Shown: positions 53,012-61,380, counted from the first letter of the stretch. The stretch is 64,000 nt of DNA from Oleispira sp964022115 (GCA_964022115.1 CAXIBC010000004.1:5706-69705), one strand, 5' to 3'. Notes: generated by a model from the letters alone, not told the origin. Made by a program: numbers and translations.

Positions 53012-55288
53012 ATGAGTTTCGATGCCGATGAAGAAATCCTACAGGACTTTCTAGTTGAGGCCGGAGAAATCTTAGAGCTTCTATCTGAACAGCTTGTAGA
53101 TTTAGAACAGCGCCCTGATGATAATGATTTATTGAACGCAATCTTTCGTGGCTTTCATACAGTAAAAGGAGGTGCGGGCTTTTTACAATTAAATGCCCTA
53201 GTCGATTGCTGTCATGAAGCGGAAAACGTGTTTGATATTTTACGCAATGGTCAACGCCGTGTTACATCCGATCTTATGGATGTGGTATTACAAGCGTTAG
53301 ACTGTGTTAATGAAATGTTTGATGCGGTGCGTAATGGTCAGGCGCCGGAACCTGCCTCCCCCGAGTTATTAGCCACCTTACACCAGCTTGCGCAACCTGA
53401 AGCAGAGACTACTCCTGCCGAGGCGTCAGCTACAGAGGCGTCAACTACAGAGGCGTCAACGGCAGTCGTCGAAAACGAAGCTTCTGAAGATATTACCGAT
53501 GATGAGTTTGAACGTTTGCTGGATGCTTTAGATGGTGAAGCTGCAGCGGCACCTGCGGTAATACCTACTGAGCCTGTTGAAAGTTCTAGCCCAGAAGGGA
53601 CTTTCCTTGAGGTTAGCAATGAGACGAGCGCAGCGGATAGTGATGAGATTACCGAAGAAGAATTTGAGGCCTTATTAGATCAAATTCACGGCGCGGGTAA
53701 ATCCGCTACTAGCAAGCCAGAAGAAAGGTCTGATAAGTCAGAAGCAAGTAAGCCAGAAGCAAGTGCTGAAGTTGCAAAAGAAGATCAAACCGCTGAGCCG
53801 ACAGAGGCTGCAGACGATGATTTGATTACCGATTCTGAATTTGAGGAGTTATTAGATCGATTGCATGGCAAGGGGCGCCATGCCTCTGCGCAGGGGAACC
53901 TTAAAGCGACAGCCGAACAGCCTGAAGAAATAGCCGGGGCAGCAACGAGTCAAATAGCGACTGAAGCGATGAACTCTTCAGCAACAACCCCTTCAGCAAC
54001 AACCCCTTCAGCAACAACCCCTTCAGCGGATGTCCAGAAGGCCGTTGAGCAACCAGCGGTTCAATCAAAGCCCGCGAGCAAGCCTACAGAACCTCAAGCG
54101 CCAGTCGTTGAAACCACCGTTCGAGTGGATACTAAGCGTCTTGATGACATCATGAATATGGTAGGGGAGCTGGTATTGGTCCGTAACCGCTTGGTTCGCT
54201 TAGGGCTCAATAGCAATGATGAGTCGATGACGAAAGCGGTATCTAATTTAGATGTAGTGACCGCAGACTTACAATCCTCGGTGATGAAAACCCGTATGCA
54301 GCCGATTAAAAAAGTCTTTGGGCGATTTCCTCGGGTAGTACGTGATCTTGCACGCTCTTTGAAAAAAGAAATTAATCTTGAGCTGCGTGGTGAAGAAACA
54401 GACCTAGATAAGAATCTAGTAGAAGCGTTAGCCGATCCTTTAGTTCACTTAGTGCGCAATGCGGTTGATCACGGTGTTGAGATGCCGGATAAACGTGAAG
54501 CTGCGGGCAAAACTCGGGTAGGGTCTGTGATCTTGGCAGCCGTACAAGAAGGTGATCATATTCTGCTTTCCATCGAAGATGATGGTGGCGGTATGGACGC
54601 CGATGTTCTACGGAATAAAGCGGTAGAAAAAGGCATGATGGAGCAAGATGCGGCCGACCGTTTAACCGATAACGAATGTTATAACTTGATTTTTGCACCG
54701 GGCTTTTCAACCAAAGAAGAAATCTCGGATGTCTCGGGTCGTGGTGTGGGTATGGATGTGGTGAAAACCAAAATTACTCAACTTAATGGCACCTTAAATA
54801 TTGATTCTGAGCTGGGTAAAGGCACCCGCATAGAAATTAAAGTGCCATTAACCTTAGCGATTATGCCAACCTTAATGGTGATGTTGAAAGAACAGGCCTT
54901 CGCGTTTCCTTTGGTCAGTGTGAACGAAATATTTCACTTAGACCTTTCTCAGACAAATGTGGTTGATGGTCAAGAGGTAATCGTTGTGCGCGATAAACCT
55001 ATCCCTTTATTCCACTTAAAACGTTGGCTGATAAAAGGTGAGGCTGATTCTAAAGCGGATGAGTCTGCTCATGTATTGGTTGTTTCAATTGGCAATCAAC
55101 GGGCAGGTTTTGTCGTCGATCAGTTAATTGGTCAAGAGGAAGTTGTGATTAAGCCTCTTGGGGCTATGTTGCATGGAACAGCCGGTATGGCGGGGGCAAC
55201 GATTACGGGTGATGGTCGAATAGCGCTGATTTTAGATGTCCCTAGCATGCTACAGCATTACGCTGGTCGACAGCTATCAGCCGCCTAA
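53012..55288 (+). CDS. cheA: Chemotaxis histidine kinase CheA
   Basis: 758 residues. P1 Hpt domain (1-125) with His49 in GFHTVKGGAGFL. Instead of a clear globular P2 domain, residues 130-360 are low-complexity with three copies of a short motif: ITDDEFERLLDALDG (161-175), ITEEEFEALLDQIHG (213-227) and ITDSEFEELLDRLHG (272-286). P3 dimerisation begins near 370 (TKRLDDIMNMVGELVLVRNRLVR). P4 ATPase has 'LVHLVRNAVDHGVE', 'DDGGGMD' and 'FSTKEEISDVSGRGVGMDVVK'. P5 CheW-like domain ends the protein. CheA phosphorylates CheY and CheB. The linker is expanded by 15-bp DNA repeats. Confidence 0.96.
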   Translation: MSFDADEEILQDFLVEAGEILELLSEQLVDLEQRPDDNDLLNAIFRGFHTVKGGAGFLQLNALVDCCHEAENVFDILRNGQRRVTSDLMDVVLQALDCVNEMFDAVRNGQAPEPASPELLATLHQLAQPEAETTPAEASATEASTTEASTAVVENEASEDITDDEFERLLDALDGEAAAAPAVIPTEPVESSSPEGTFLEVSNETSAADSDEITEEEFEALLDQIHGAGKSATSKPEERSDKSEASKPEASAEVAKEDQTAEPTEAADDDLITDSEFEELLDRLHGKGRHASAQGNLKATAEQPEEIAGAATSQIATEAMNSSATTPSATTPSATTPSADVQKAVEQPAVQSKPASKPTEPQAPVVETTVRVDTKRLDDIMNMVGELVLVRNRLVRLGLNSNDESMTKAVSNLDVVTADLQSSVMKTRMQPIKKVFGRFPRVVRDLARSLKKEINLELRGEETDLDKNLVEALADPLVHLVRNAVDHGVEMPDKREAAGKTRVGSVILAAVQEGDHILLSIEDDGGGMDADVLRNKAVEKGMMEQDAADRLTDNECYNLIFAPGFSTKEEISDVSGRGVGMDVVKTKITQLNGTLNIDSELGKGTRIEIKVPLTLAIMPTLMVMLKEQAFAFPLVSVNEIFHLDLSQTNVVDGQEVIVVRDKPIPLFHLKRWLIKGEADSKADESAHVLVVSIGNQRAGFVVDQLIGQEEVVIKPLGAMLHGTAGMAGATITGDGRIALILDVPSMLQHYAGRQLSAA
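53420..53464 (+). repeat. 15-bp tandem repeat in the cheA linker (first)
   Basis: GAGGCGTCAGCTACA, GAGGCGTCAACTACA and GAGGCGTCAACGGCA stand head to tail, coding for EAST-type repeats just before the first DEFExLL motif. Confidence 0.85.
53977..54021 (+). repeat. 15-bp tandem repeat in the cheA linker (second)
   Basis: TTCAGCAACAACCCC is repeated three times exactly, coding for SATTP units in the linker between the third DEFExLL motif and the dimerisation domain. Identical copies suggest recent expansion. Confidence 0.9.
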
Positions 55289-55302
55289 AGGATACGATTG
55301 CC

Positions 55303-56334
55303 ATGGCTCAATCGATGAAGATCAGAGTACTGGTGGTTGATGACTCAGGCTTCTTTCAGCGGCGGGTAACTGACATTATTAATAAGGACCCGCGCTTAGA
55401 AGTGATCGCAACGGCGAGTAATGGTCAGCAAGCTATAGAGAAAACGCTGTTATTAAAACCAGACGTCATCACTATGGATTATGAGATGCCGGTGATGGAT
55501 GGAGTGACCGCCGTTCGCCACATTATGAGTCTGTGTCCTACGCCGGTATTAATGTTTTCCTCACTAACCTATGAAGGTGCGCGCATTACTTTGGATGCGT
55601 TAGAGGCTGGGGCGGTTGATTTTTTATCTAAACAGTTTGATGCCATTGCCGCACCTGACGCTGAGTTGCATAAAACGTTAACTAATCGAGTGTGTGAGGT
55701 AGCCGCTAGCCGTAAGAAAAGACTGACTCCCACGACCGCTGCTAAGGGCGTTGTTCAATCCTTGCATCATGTCGATGTGGTTCTTATCGGTACTTCTACA
55801 GGGGGCCCTGTGGCCCTGAAAACTATTTTTCAAAATATTCCAGCAGGTTTCTCTAAGCCGATCGTGATTGTTCAGCACATGCCCGCAGCATTTACTAAAG
55901 CCTTTGCTGAAAGATTAAATAAATTTACTTCTTTAACGGTGAAAGAGGCCGCACAAGGAGATCGTTTACAAGCGGGTTATGTTTATGTTGCTCCTGGAGG
56001 CCTGCAGTTAATGATTGATAAGCGTGCCGGTGGCAGTATCCATATTCATGAAAGTGATAAGCGTATTAGTTATCGGCCGAGTGTCGATATTGCTTTGGCA
56101 TCAGCGGCGAAACATTTTGGTCGTAAAGCGTTGGCGATCATTCTTACTGGCATGGGTTCTGATGGCAAAGTAGGTGCGGATTTATTAGTCCAGGCTGGGG
56201 GAACTGTATGGGCTCAGGATGAAGCCAGCTGTGTCATTTATGGCATGCCCATGGCGGTGGTCAAAGCGGGGATTGCGTCAAGAGTTTTGCCGTTAGACAG
56301 CATAGGTTTGCAACTTTTCAATGAGGCTTGCTAA
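55303..56334 (+). CDS. cheB: Chemotaxis methylesterase CheB
   Basis: 343 residues with receiver (VVDDSGFFQRR, phosphoacceptor Asp59 in VITMDYEMPVMDG, lysine in FLSKQF where KP is usual) and methylesterase domain (nucleophile Ser165 in GTSTGGP, VQHMPAAFTKAFAERLN, LTGMGSDG). It removes methyl groups from receptor glutamates on signalling from CheA. Lying directly after cheA, it is the main CheB of this pathway. Its stop overlaps the motC start. KQ in place of KP after the receiver lysine is a small departure from the family. Confidence 0.95.
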   Translation: MAQSMKIRVLVVDDSGFFQRRVTDIINKDPRLEVIATASNGQQAIEKTLLLKPDVITMDYEMPVMDGVTAVRHIMSLCPTPVLMFSSLTYEGARITLDALEAGAVDFLSKQFDAIAAPDAELHKTLTNRVCEVAASRKKRLTPTTAAKGVVQSLHHVDVVLIGTSTGGPVALKTIFQNIPAGFSKPIVIVQHMPAAFTKAFAERLNKFTSLTVKEAAQGDRLQAGYVYVAPGGLQLMIDKRAGGSIHIHESDKRISYRPSVDIALASAAKHFGRKALAIILTGMGSDGKVGADLLVQAGGTVWAQDEASCVIYGMPMAVVKAGIASRVLPLDSIGLQLFNEAC

Positions 56335-57074
56335 TGGATCGCTTGGTTTTACTCGGGTTATTGGGTGGTATCGCTAGTGTTGTTTTTGGGCATACATTAG
56401 AAGGTGGCGCATTATCGGCATTATGGAATGGTCCTGCTTTATTAATTGTCTTTGGTGGTTCCTTCTTGGCCTTATTGGTTCAAACACCTTCTCATTTAGG
56501 TCAGCGTGCGCTGTTATTATTAACATGGTTAGTGGTACCACCGCATATATCTTTGGATCAGCTGCTGACAAAATTAACCACCTGTGCAAATGCTTATCGC
56601 AAAGATGGTGTATTGGGCTTAGATCGAATTGCGCAAACAGAAAGTGACCCTGTCATGCGGCGGGCTTTAGTGATGCTGGCGGATGGCCAGTCGCCGCGAG
56701 CTATTGAGTACAGTATGCGTTTAGAAATTGAAACTCATCAAGATAAAGATATGTTGGCAACCGAGGTATTCGATAATTTAGGGGGATATTTACCGACCTT
56801 AGGGATTGTCGGGGCGGTACTAGGACTGATGCAGGTATTATCAAATCTTGCTCAACCTGAAGAATTGGGGCGTGGCATCGCGGTTGCTTTTGTCGCAACT
56901 TTTTATGGGGTTGGTGCGGCCAATTTAATTGCGATTCCTATTGCCGGTCGTTTGCGCAGCTTTGTACAGCAACGTAGCCGCTATCATAAAGCGATGTTGG
57001 TAGGTGTGATGGCCATGCGAGAAGGCATTAACCCTCAGTTTATTCGTTATCGCTTAGAAGGTATGGATTTATGA
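56334..57074 (+). CDS. motC: Flagellar stator protein MotC (MotA family)
   Basis: 246 residues from the ATG at 56334, which shares a base with the cheB TAA stop. Four membrane segments as in MotA: two near the N-terminus (LVLLGLLGGIASVVFGHTLEG; LLIVFGGSFLALLV) and two near the C-terminus ('LPTLGIVGAVLGLMQVL', 'GIAVAFVATFYGVGAANLIAIPIAGRL'). The cytoplasmic loop between carries the FliG-facing charged residues. It pairs with motD to form the second stator type of Pseudomonas-like bacteria. Confidence 0.94.
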   Translation: MDRLVLLGLLGGIASVVFGHTLEGGALSALWNGPALLIVFGGSFLALLVQTPSHLGQRALLLLTWLVVPPHISLDQLLTKLTTCANAYRKDGVLGLDRIAQTESDPVMRRALVMLADGQSPRAIEYSMRLEIETHQDKDMLATEVFDNLGGYLPTLGIVGAVLGLMQVLSNLAQPEELGRGIAVAFVATFYGVGAANLIAIPIAGRLRSFVQQRSRYHKAMLVGVMAMREGINPQFIRYRLEGMDL

Positions 57075-57775
57075 GCAGTCAGCATGGCCCTGATCGTCAT
57101 CGCTGGCTGATTTCTTATGCCGATTATATGACCTTGTTATGTGCATTTTTTATCATGATGTACAGCATCAAGTTATTAGACGAAGAGCAATATCAAGCGG
57201 TACAAAAAGTATTAGAAGGTATGTTTACGACTCAAAGTCAGCAAGTTTTACCGCACCCCGAAGTATCAACCTCGGTATTAGAAAATAATAATGGTATGAA
57301 ACCCTTGTATGAAACGGTTAAGCAACAGCTGCAAGTATTTATTGATAGCAACGAACTTATTTTGGAGCAAGAAGGAGAATGGATAAAAATTCGTTTAAAA
57401 GCTGATACCTTATTTCCCCCAGGGGGATGGGAAATCAATGATGACATGATGGATTTTATTGAGCAGTTGGCTCTGGTCGTGCGCCCTATCCCTAATGAAA
57501 TTAATATTGAGGGACATACCGATGATGTTCCGATCAATACCAGCCGTATTATTAGCAATTGGGATTTATCCGCCTTACGTGCGGTGGCTGTTGTTAGGGC
57601 TTTTGAATTATGGGGTGTTGCGCCACAAAGAATGGCCGCGATGGGGTATTCGTATCATAGGCCTTTATTTGCTAATGATAGTAATGAGCATCGCTTAGCG
57701 AATCGTCGGGTTGAGATATTAATTAAGCAAGGAAGCACTAATCAGCCTTGGTCGAGAGAGGACGCTGCAGAATGA
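57071..57775 (+). CDS. motD: Flagellar stator protein MotD (MotB family)
   Basis: 234 residues, overlapping motC by 4 bases (ATGA). The N-terminal membrane helix 'WLISYADYMTLLCAFFIMMYSI' has the Asp of the ion channel (SYADYMTLL). The plug/linker is followed by an OmpA-type peptidoglycan-binding domain (about 110-225) with 'NINIEGHTDDVPINTSR' and 'NWDLSALRAVAVVRAF' and 'NRRVEILI'. MotD anchors the stator to the cell wall. Somewhat shorter than the 290-300 of Pseudomonas MotD because it lacks a long tail. Confidence 0.94.
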   Translation: MSSQHGPDRHRWLISYADYMTLLCAFFIMMYSIKLLDEEQYQAVQKVLEGMFTTQSQQVLPHPEVSTSVLENNNGMKPLYETVKQQLQVFIDSNELILEQEGEWIKIRLKADTLFPPGGWEINDDMMDFIEQLALVVRPIPNEINIEGHTDDVPINTSRIISNWDLSALRAVAVVRAFELWGVAPQRMAAMGYSYHRPLFANDSNEHRLANRRVEILIKQGSTNQPWSREDAAE

Positions 57776-57836
57776 GCATAATAATTGCATCGTTACAGTC
57801 TTTATACTTTCGCGATCTCAATAAGGGTGGCAAAAC

Positions 57837-58625
57837 GTGCGAATTTGGTCGATAGCAAATCAAAAAGGTGGGGTTGGAAAAACAACGTCTGTGGTTTCCT
57901 TGGGAGGGCTGTTGGCGGAGCGGGGCGCTCGGGTTCTATTGATAGACTTGGATCCCCACGGTTCGTTAACCAGTTATTTTCGCTATAACCCAGATAACTT
58001 AGCGACCAGTATCTATGATTTATTTTTTAATCAGCGCTGCAAAGATCGTGATTATATTCATAAAGTAGTGAGACCAACATCTCACAAAGGGGTGGATTTA
58101 TTGCCGGCAACGACATCTCTTGCCACTCTAGAGCGGCAAGTGAGTGGCCAAGACGGCATGGGCTTGGTCTTAGCAAAAACGTTAACTCAGGTATGGGATG
58201 AATATGATTATGCACTATTAGATACACCACCGATTTTAGGCGTACTACTGGTTAATGCTTTGGCGGCCTGCCAACGCTTAGTCATTCCAACTCAAACAGA
58301 GCATCTGGCGCTTAAGGGTTTGGAACGAATGGTACACACGTTAAAAATGGTGATGTCCTCACAAAACCGACAGCTGCCGTATACGATTGTTCCCACCTTA
58401 TTTGATCGTCGAACCCAAGCCTCGAAGACAACATTGAAAGAAATGCGCCAACTGTATCCTGATCACTTATGGCAAGAAGCGATTCCTATTGATACCAAGT
58501 TTCGGGACGCGAGTCATGAGGGGGTATTTCCTAATGAGCTGGATAGCCAATCTCGTGGAGTAAGAGCGTATCGCCATCTGCTAGCGGAATTGGACCAGGC
58601 GCCGGAGGCGGCCTCTTGTGACTAA
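57837..58625 (+). CDS. parC: ParA-family ATPase ParC for chemoreceptor array placement
   Basis: 262 residues with GTG start. Deviant Walker A is 'IANQKGGVGKTTSVVSLGGLLAERG' near the N-terminus, then 'VLLIDLDPHGSLTSYF' and 'YALLDTPPILGVLLVNALAACQRLVIPTQTEHLALKGLERMVHTL'. ParA-like proteins at this place, between motD and cheW, are ParC of Vibrio and related bacteria, which bring chemotaxis arrays to the cell pole. It overlaps the next gene (parP), the known partner. It is not a chromosome-partition ParA, since no parB is nearby. Confidence 0.87.
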   Translation: MRIWSIANQKGGVGKTTSVVSLGGLLAERGARVLLIDLDPHGSLTSYFRYNPDNLATSIYDLFFNQRCKDRDYIHKVVRPTSHKGVDLLPATTSLATLERQVSGQDGMGLVLAKTLTQVWDEYDYALLDTPPILGVLLVNALAACQRLVIPTQTEHLALKGLERMVHTLKMVMSSQNRQLPYTIVPTLFDRRTQASKTTLKEMRQLYPDHLWQEAIPIDTKFRDASHEGVFPNELDSQSRGVRAYRHLLAELDQAPEAASCD

Positions 58626-59346
58626 ATCAGTGAAGCCTGGTAATCCCTCATCCACTTCAGTGGTAGTTGAAACTGCTGCTATTGAAATGAATGCCGTCGA
58701 TGGTGTTTTACAGAATTATCTGGATCAGTTATTAGTGACCGCAACTGAGCCTGCAGCGATTGAAAAGGTTGCTCCTGTAGAAGTGCAACCTCCCATTCAA
58801 GAGATCCTTAATCAAGACATTGCCCTTCAAGAAACCTCCATCATTGAGGTTAAGCAAGGCATAGAGCAGGTTTCTCAGCGTTTAACCGATCAAGCATCTT
58901 GGTCGAGCCAAGGTGTGGAGTGTTTGATTTTTACTGTCTGTGGTTTGAAGTTAGCCGTGCCCTTATTATTTCTCGGTGGCGTCCATGAAGTAGCCACTGG
59001 TGATGTTAAGCCATTGATGGGGCAGCCGCCATGGTATTTGGGCCTAGTGCAAACCGCGGAAAGTAATTTGCAAGTCATTGATACGGCGAACTTCATTATG
59101 CCAGAACGCGAACAAAACTTAGCGACTCAAGGGTTTACCTACTTAATTCAATTAGAAAAATCGCCTTGGGCTATTGCCTGCCAATCAATTGACGATACCG
59201 TACGGTTAGAAGCGTCAGAAATTAAGTGGCGAGGAGATAGAGGAAAGCGTGCTTGGTTAGCGGGCACTGTGATTGAAAAGATGTGTGCCCTAGTTGATGT
59301 TGCTGGGCTTTTAGAACGAGTCGAGACAAGCTGTAAAGCGCGATAA
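58618..59346 (+). CDS. parP: CheW-like array integrator ParP
   Basis: 242 residues with a GTG start that overlaps the end of parC. The first ~100 residues are variable and acidic. The C-terminal half (about 97-235) is a CheW-like domain: 'GVECLIFTVCGLKLAVPLLFLGGVHEVATGDVKPLMGQPPWYLGLVQTAESNLQVIDTANFIM' and 'YLIQLEKSPWAIACQSIDDTVRLEASEIKWRGDRGKRAWLAGTV'. In Vibrio, ParP links ParC to the CheA array. The ligand-binding details cannot be judged from sequence alone. Confidence 0.84.
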   Translation: MTKSVKPGNPSSTSVVVETAAIEMNAVDGVLQNYLDQLLVTATEPAAIEKVAPVEVQPPIQEILNQDIALQETSIIEVKQGIEQVSQRLTDQASWSSQGVECLIFTVCGLKLAVPLLFLGGVHEVATGDVKPLMGQPPWYLGLVQTAESNLQVIDTANFIMPEREQNLATQGFTYLIQLEKSPWAIACQSIDDTVRLEASEIKWRGDRGKRAWLAGTVIEKMCALVDVAGLLERVETSCKAR

Positions 59347-59364
59347 AATTATTTAATTTTAAGC

Positions 59365-59396
59365 TGGTACAGTTTGTGCTCTTTACTATAGTAAAG
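59365..59396 (+). promoter_or_regulatory. Possible sigma54 promoter and palindromic operator before cheW
   Basis: TGGTACAGTTTGTGCT (59365-59380) has GG and GC at the 10-base spacing (59366-59367 and 59378-59379), though -24 is TGGTAC and -12 is GTGCT. Directly after it lies CTTTACTATAGTAAAG (59381-59396), a perfect 16-bp palindrome that would cover the predicted start near 59391. This is a good place for a repressor site. The leader to cheW is about 68 bases. Confidence 0.45.
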
Positions 59397-59458
59397 GAAG
59401 GTTCAACACGTTTTTTGACGCAAGCCAATTAACCTGACTTTTCTTATGAGGAAGTTTT

Positions 59459-59938
59459 ATGTCTGCCAATGCCACGAAAAGTGCAGAGGATCCGATTTTA
59501 CAGTGGGTAACTTTTCGATTAGAAAACGAGTCCTATGGTATTAACGTGATGCAAGTACAAGAAGTTTTACGCCATACCGAGATTGCGCCTGTTCCCGGCG
59601 CGCCTCCGTATGTTTTAGGGATTATTAACCTACGGGGGAATGTTGTTACTGTGATTGATACGCGCTCACGATTTGCGCTACCAGAAGCAGAAACGACAGA
59701 TCAAACTCGTATTGTTATTATCGAAGCGGAAAATCAAGTCGTAGGTATTTTGGTCGATGCGGTGGCTGAGGTGGTTTATCTACGTCAGTCTGAAATTGAA
59801 ACCACACCGAATGTCGGCAATGAAGAGAACGCTAAATTTATCCAAGGGGTTTGTCATAAAAATGATGAACTTTTGATCTTGGTGGATTTAGAGAAGCTTA
59901 TGTCGGATGAAGAGTGGATGGAAATTTCTGGTTTTTAA
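59459..59938 (+). CDS. cheW: Chemotaxis coupling protein CheW
   Basis: 159 residues, normal. CheW joins receptors to CheA. Typical sequence: 'ILQWVTFRLENESYGINVMQVQEVLRHTEIAPVPGAPPYVLGIINLRGNVVTVIDTRSRFALP' and 'VVGILVDAVAEVVYLRQSEIETTPNVGNEENAKFIQGVCHKNDELLILVDLEKLM'. A TGAGGAAGT ribosome binding site precedes the ATG. It stands after parP with a 112-bp gap that may hold its own promoter. Confidence 0.96.
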   Translation: MSANATKSAEDPILQWVTFRLENESYGINVMQVQEVLRHTEIAPVPGAPPYVLGIINLRGNVVTVIDTRSRFALPEAETTDQTRIVIIEAENQVVGILVDAVAEVVYLRQSEIETTPNVGNEENAKFIQGVCHKNDELLILVDLEKLMSDEEWMEISGF

Positions 59939-59960
59939 CCAGGAATAGGAGTTCTAAGTC

Positions 59961-60353
59961 ATGTTGTCATTATCATCTTTATCGATGGTTCACTGGTTAT
60001 TAATCAGTAATGGAATATTATTAATAACCACAGTCGCTGGTTTTGTTTTAGTAAAGCGTAAATACCAAAGCGATTTACAGAACTGGCAGGCACAAATGCA
60101 AAAGTTACGTCATGATTTTGAAGCCATGAATAAAAGTACCTTTGGTCTTGGTCGTTGTGTTAAAAAGTTAGAGCAGCGCTTGGTTGAAAATGAGCGCAAG
60201 CCTGCTTTGGCGACGTCTGATGAGGCGCTGTATCAACAAGCTCAGCGCTTAGTTAATATGGGCGCTTCTGCTGATGACTTAGTCTCTAGCTGCGGTGTAG
60301 CCCGTGCTGAAGCCGAGTTACTGGTATCCATGAGTCGTCAGCTCGCTCATTAA
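59961..60353 (+). CDS. DUF2802 membrane-anchored protein
   Basis: 130 residues. One N-terminal membrane helix (VHWLLISNGILLITTVAGFVLV, about 9-30), a coiled coil (LQNWQAQMQKLRHDFEAMNKSTFGLGRCVKKLEQRL) and a C-terminal part with 'YQQAQRLVNMGASADDLVSSCGVARAEAELLVSM', which looks like a helix-turn-helix-like fold. It matches DUF2802 proteins that close polar flagellar/chemotaxis clusters in Pseudomonas and relatives. Function is unknown; position suggests a link with chemotaxis array or polar functions. It is the last gene of the cluster. Confidence 0.8.
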   Translation: MLSLSSLSMVHWLLISNGILLITTVAGFVLVKRKYQSDLQNWQAQMQKLRHDFEAMNKSTFGLGRCVKKLEQRLVENERKPALATSDEALYQQAQRLVNMGASADDLVSSCGVARAEAELLVSMSRQLAH

Positions 60354-60488
60354 GCTCTATTATTATCAGCGCCTCCGCTTGATAGATGTTTTTAGTTCTT
60401 ACAGATACCTTTTATTACCAAATAATCCGAGTGACCGGCTAGAAGCTTCCTATACTTGATTTAGACAGGTATTTACGAGGAGGCCAAC

Positions 60489-60743
60489 ATGAAGAGGCTG
60501 ATCACAGCACTTTCATTTGCAACCATCACTAGTCTAGCCGTTACGCTTACTGACACGGTAGAGCCTTATGCCAGTGTAAAAAATCTCTTCGCTAGCCAAA
60601 TTTACAGCGCTGCATTTAATGATGTATCACCAGGTTTTGATGATCTGTATGTAATCAAAACTCAAGATAAAGGTCGAGAGATTATTATTTATTGCAATAC
60701 TACTTACTGTTATAAAAATCGTAATAGCATTATGACCAGCTAG
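60489..60743 (+). CDS. Small secreted protein of unknown function
   Basis: 84 residues with a near-perfect ribosome binding site (GAGGAGG). The N-terminus (MKRLITALSFATITSLAVTLT) looks like a Sec signal peptide with cleavage near residue 21-30. The mature part of about 55 residues ends with 'EIIIYCNTTYCYKNRNSIMTS', whose two Cys residues four apart could form a disulfide. I do not recognise a family. It is transcribed away from the flagellar cluster end and is convergent with the DUF962 gene. It may be coupled to none of its neighbours. Confidence 0.6.
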   Translation: MKRLITALSFATITSLAVTLTDTVEPYASVKNLFASQIYSAAFNDVSPGFDDLYVIKTQDKGREIIIYCNTTYCYKNRNSIMTS

Positions 60744-60782
60744 AGTTAAAGGCTTGGATCGACTTGTTTAACTTATCTTGTC

Positions 60783-61259
60783 TTAGTAGCTAAGCCCTAG
60801 GCGACGATAAATAAAGGCCATTAACCATGCGGGTCCAATCATCAAAAACTGCATATCCTGAAAAAATGAGGGTTTTTTACCTTCAATTTTGTGTCCTACA
60901 AACTGCAATATCCAAAGAATAATAAATAGCAGAATACTGGTGAGTGCCAAGGATGCGAGTTGCAAGCTCTCATACCAAGCTATGATACTGTAGCAGGCAA
61001 GGGTAAATAAGGTTAAGCCAATAGCTAGGCGTGGTGATAGGCGAATATAAAAACCGACGATAAAAATAGCGGCTAGAGTAGCCCAGTTGAGGTAGGGGTG
61101 AATCTGGCTAAAGGCCGCTGGGGTTGGGATTGCCCAAAGGAGGCCTAAGATGACTAAAAATATCAGTGGTACGCAGACCCAATGAATGAGTTTATTGATT
61201 GGATTTTGATGGCTTACACCGTACTCTTCAAACCATTGATCGGCTGATTTCTTGGTCAT
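60783..61259 (-). CDS. Mpo1/DUF962 membrane protein
   Basis: 158 residues. The N-terminal signature 'ADQWFEEYGVSHQNPINKLIHWVCVPLIFLVIL' and about four membrane segments (through 'ALTSILLFIILWILQFVGHKIEGKKPSFFQDMQFLMIGPAWLMAFIYRRLG') identify the Mpo1-like/DUF962 family. The yeast member is an iron-dependent 2-hydroxy fatty acid dioxygenase that relies on conserved histidines, here in HQNPINKLIH and GHKIEG. The bacterial role is not settled. It is divergent from the AraC-type regulator gene. Confidence 0.85.
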   Translation of the reverse strand: MTKKSADQWFEEYGVSHQNPINKLIHWVCVPLIFLVILGLLWAIPTPAAFSQIHPYLNWATLAAIFIVGFYIRLSPRLAIGLTLFTLACYSIIAWYESLQLASLALTSILLFIILWILQFVGHKIEGKKPSFFQDMQFLMIGPAWLMAFIYRRLGLSY

Positions 61260-61310
61260 GGTAAAATTCTCATTGTTAGTAATTGGTTAGCTTTACTCTA
61301 AGGGTTAAAT

Positions 61311-61363
61311 TGTCTCAAGACATTGTCTTTAAAGGACAGTATATTTGACCTTTAAAGTCAAAT
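61311..61363. promoter_or_regulatory. Three inverted repeats between DUF962 and AraC genes
   Basis: TGTCTCAAGACA (61311-61322), TGTCTTTAAAGGACA (61324-61338, one mismatch) and ATTTGAC-CTTTAAA-GTCAAAT (61343-61363) are packed within 53 bases. The centres of the last two are 22 bp apart, about two turns of DNA, so proteins bound there would face the same side. They lie in the shared control region of two divergent genes and look like operator sites. Confidence 0.55.
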
Positions 61364-61380
61364 AATTAAGCGAGTGAAGA

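Noticed and set aside
57837..58625. Chromosome or plasmid partition parA
   Set aside because: No parB or parS-like sites; position between motD and a CheW-like gene fits the chemotaxis ParC role.
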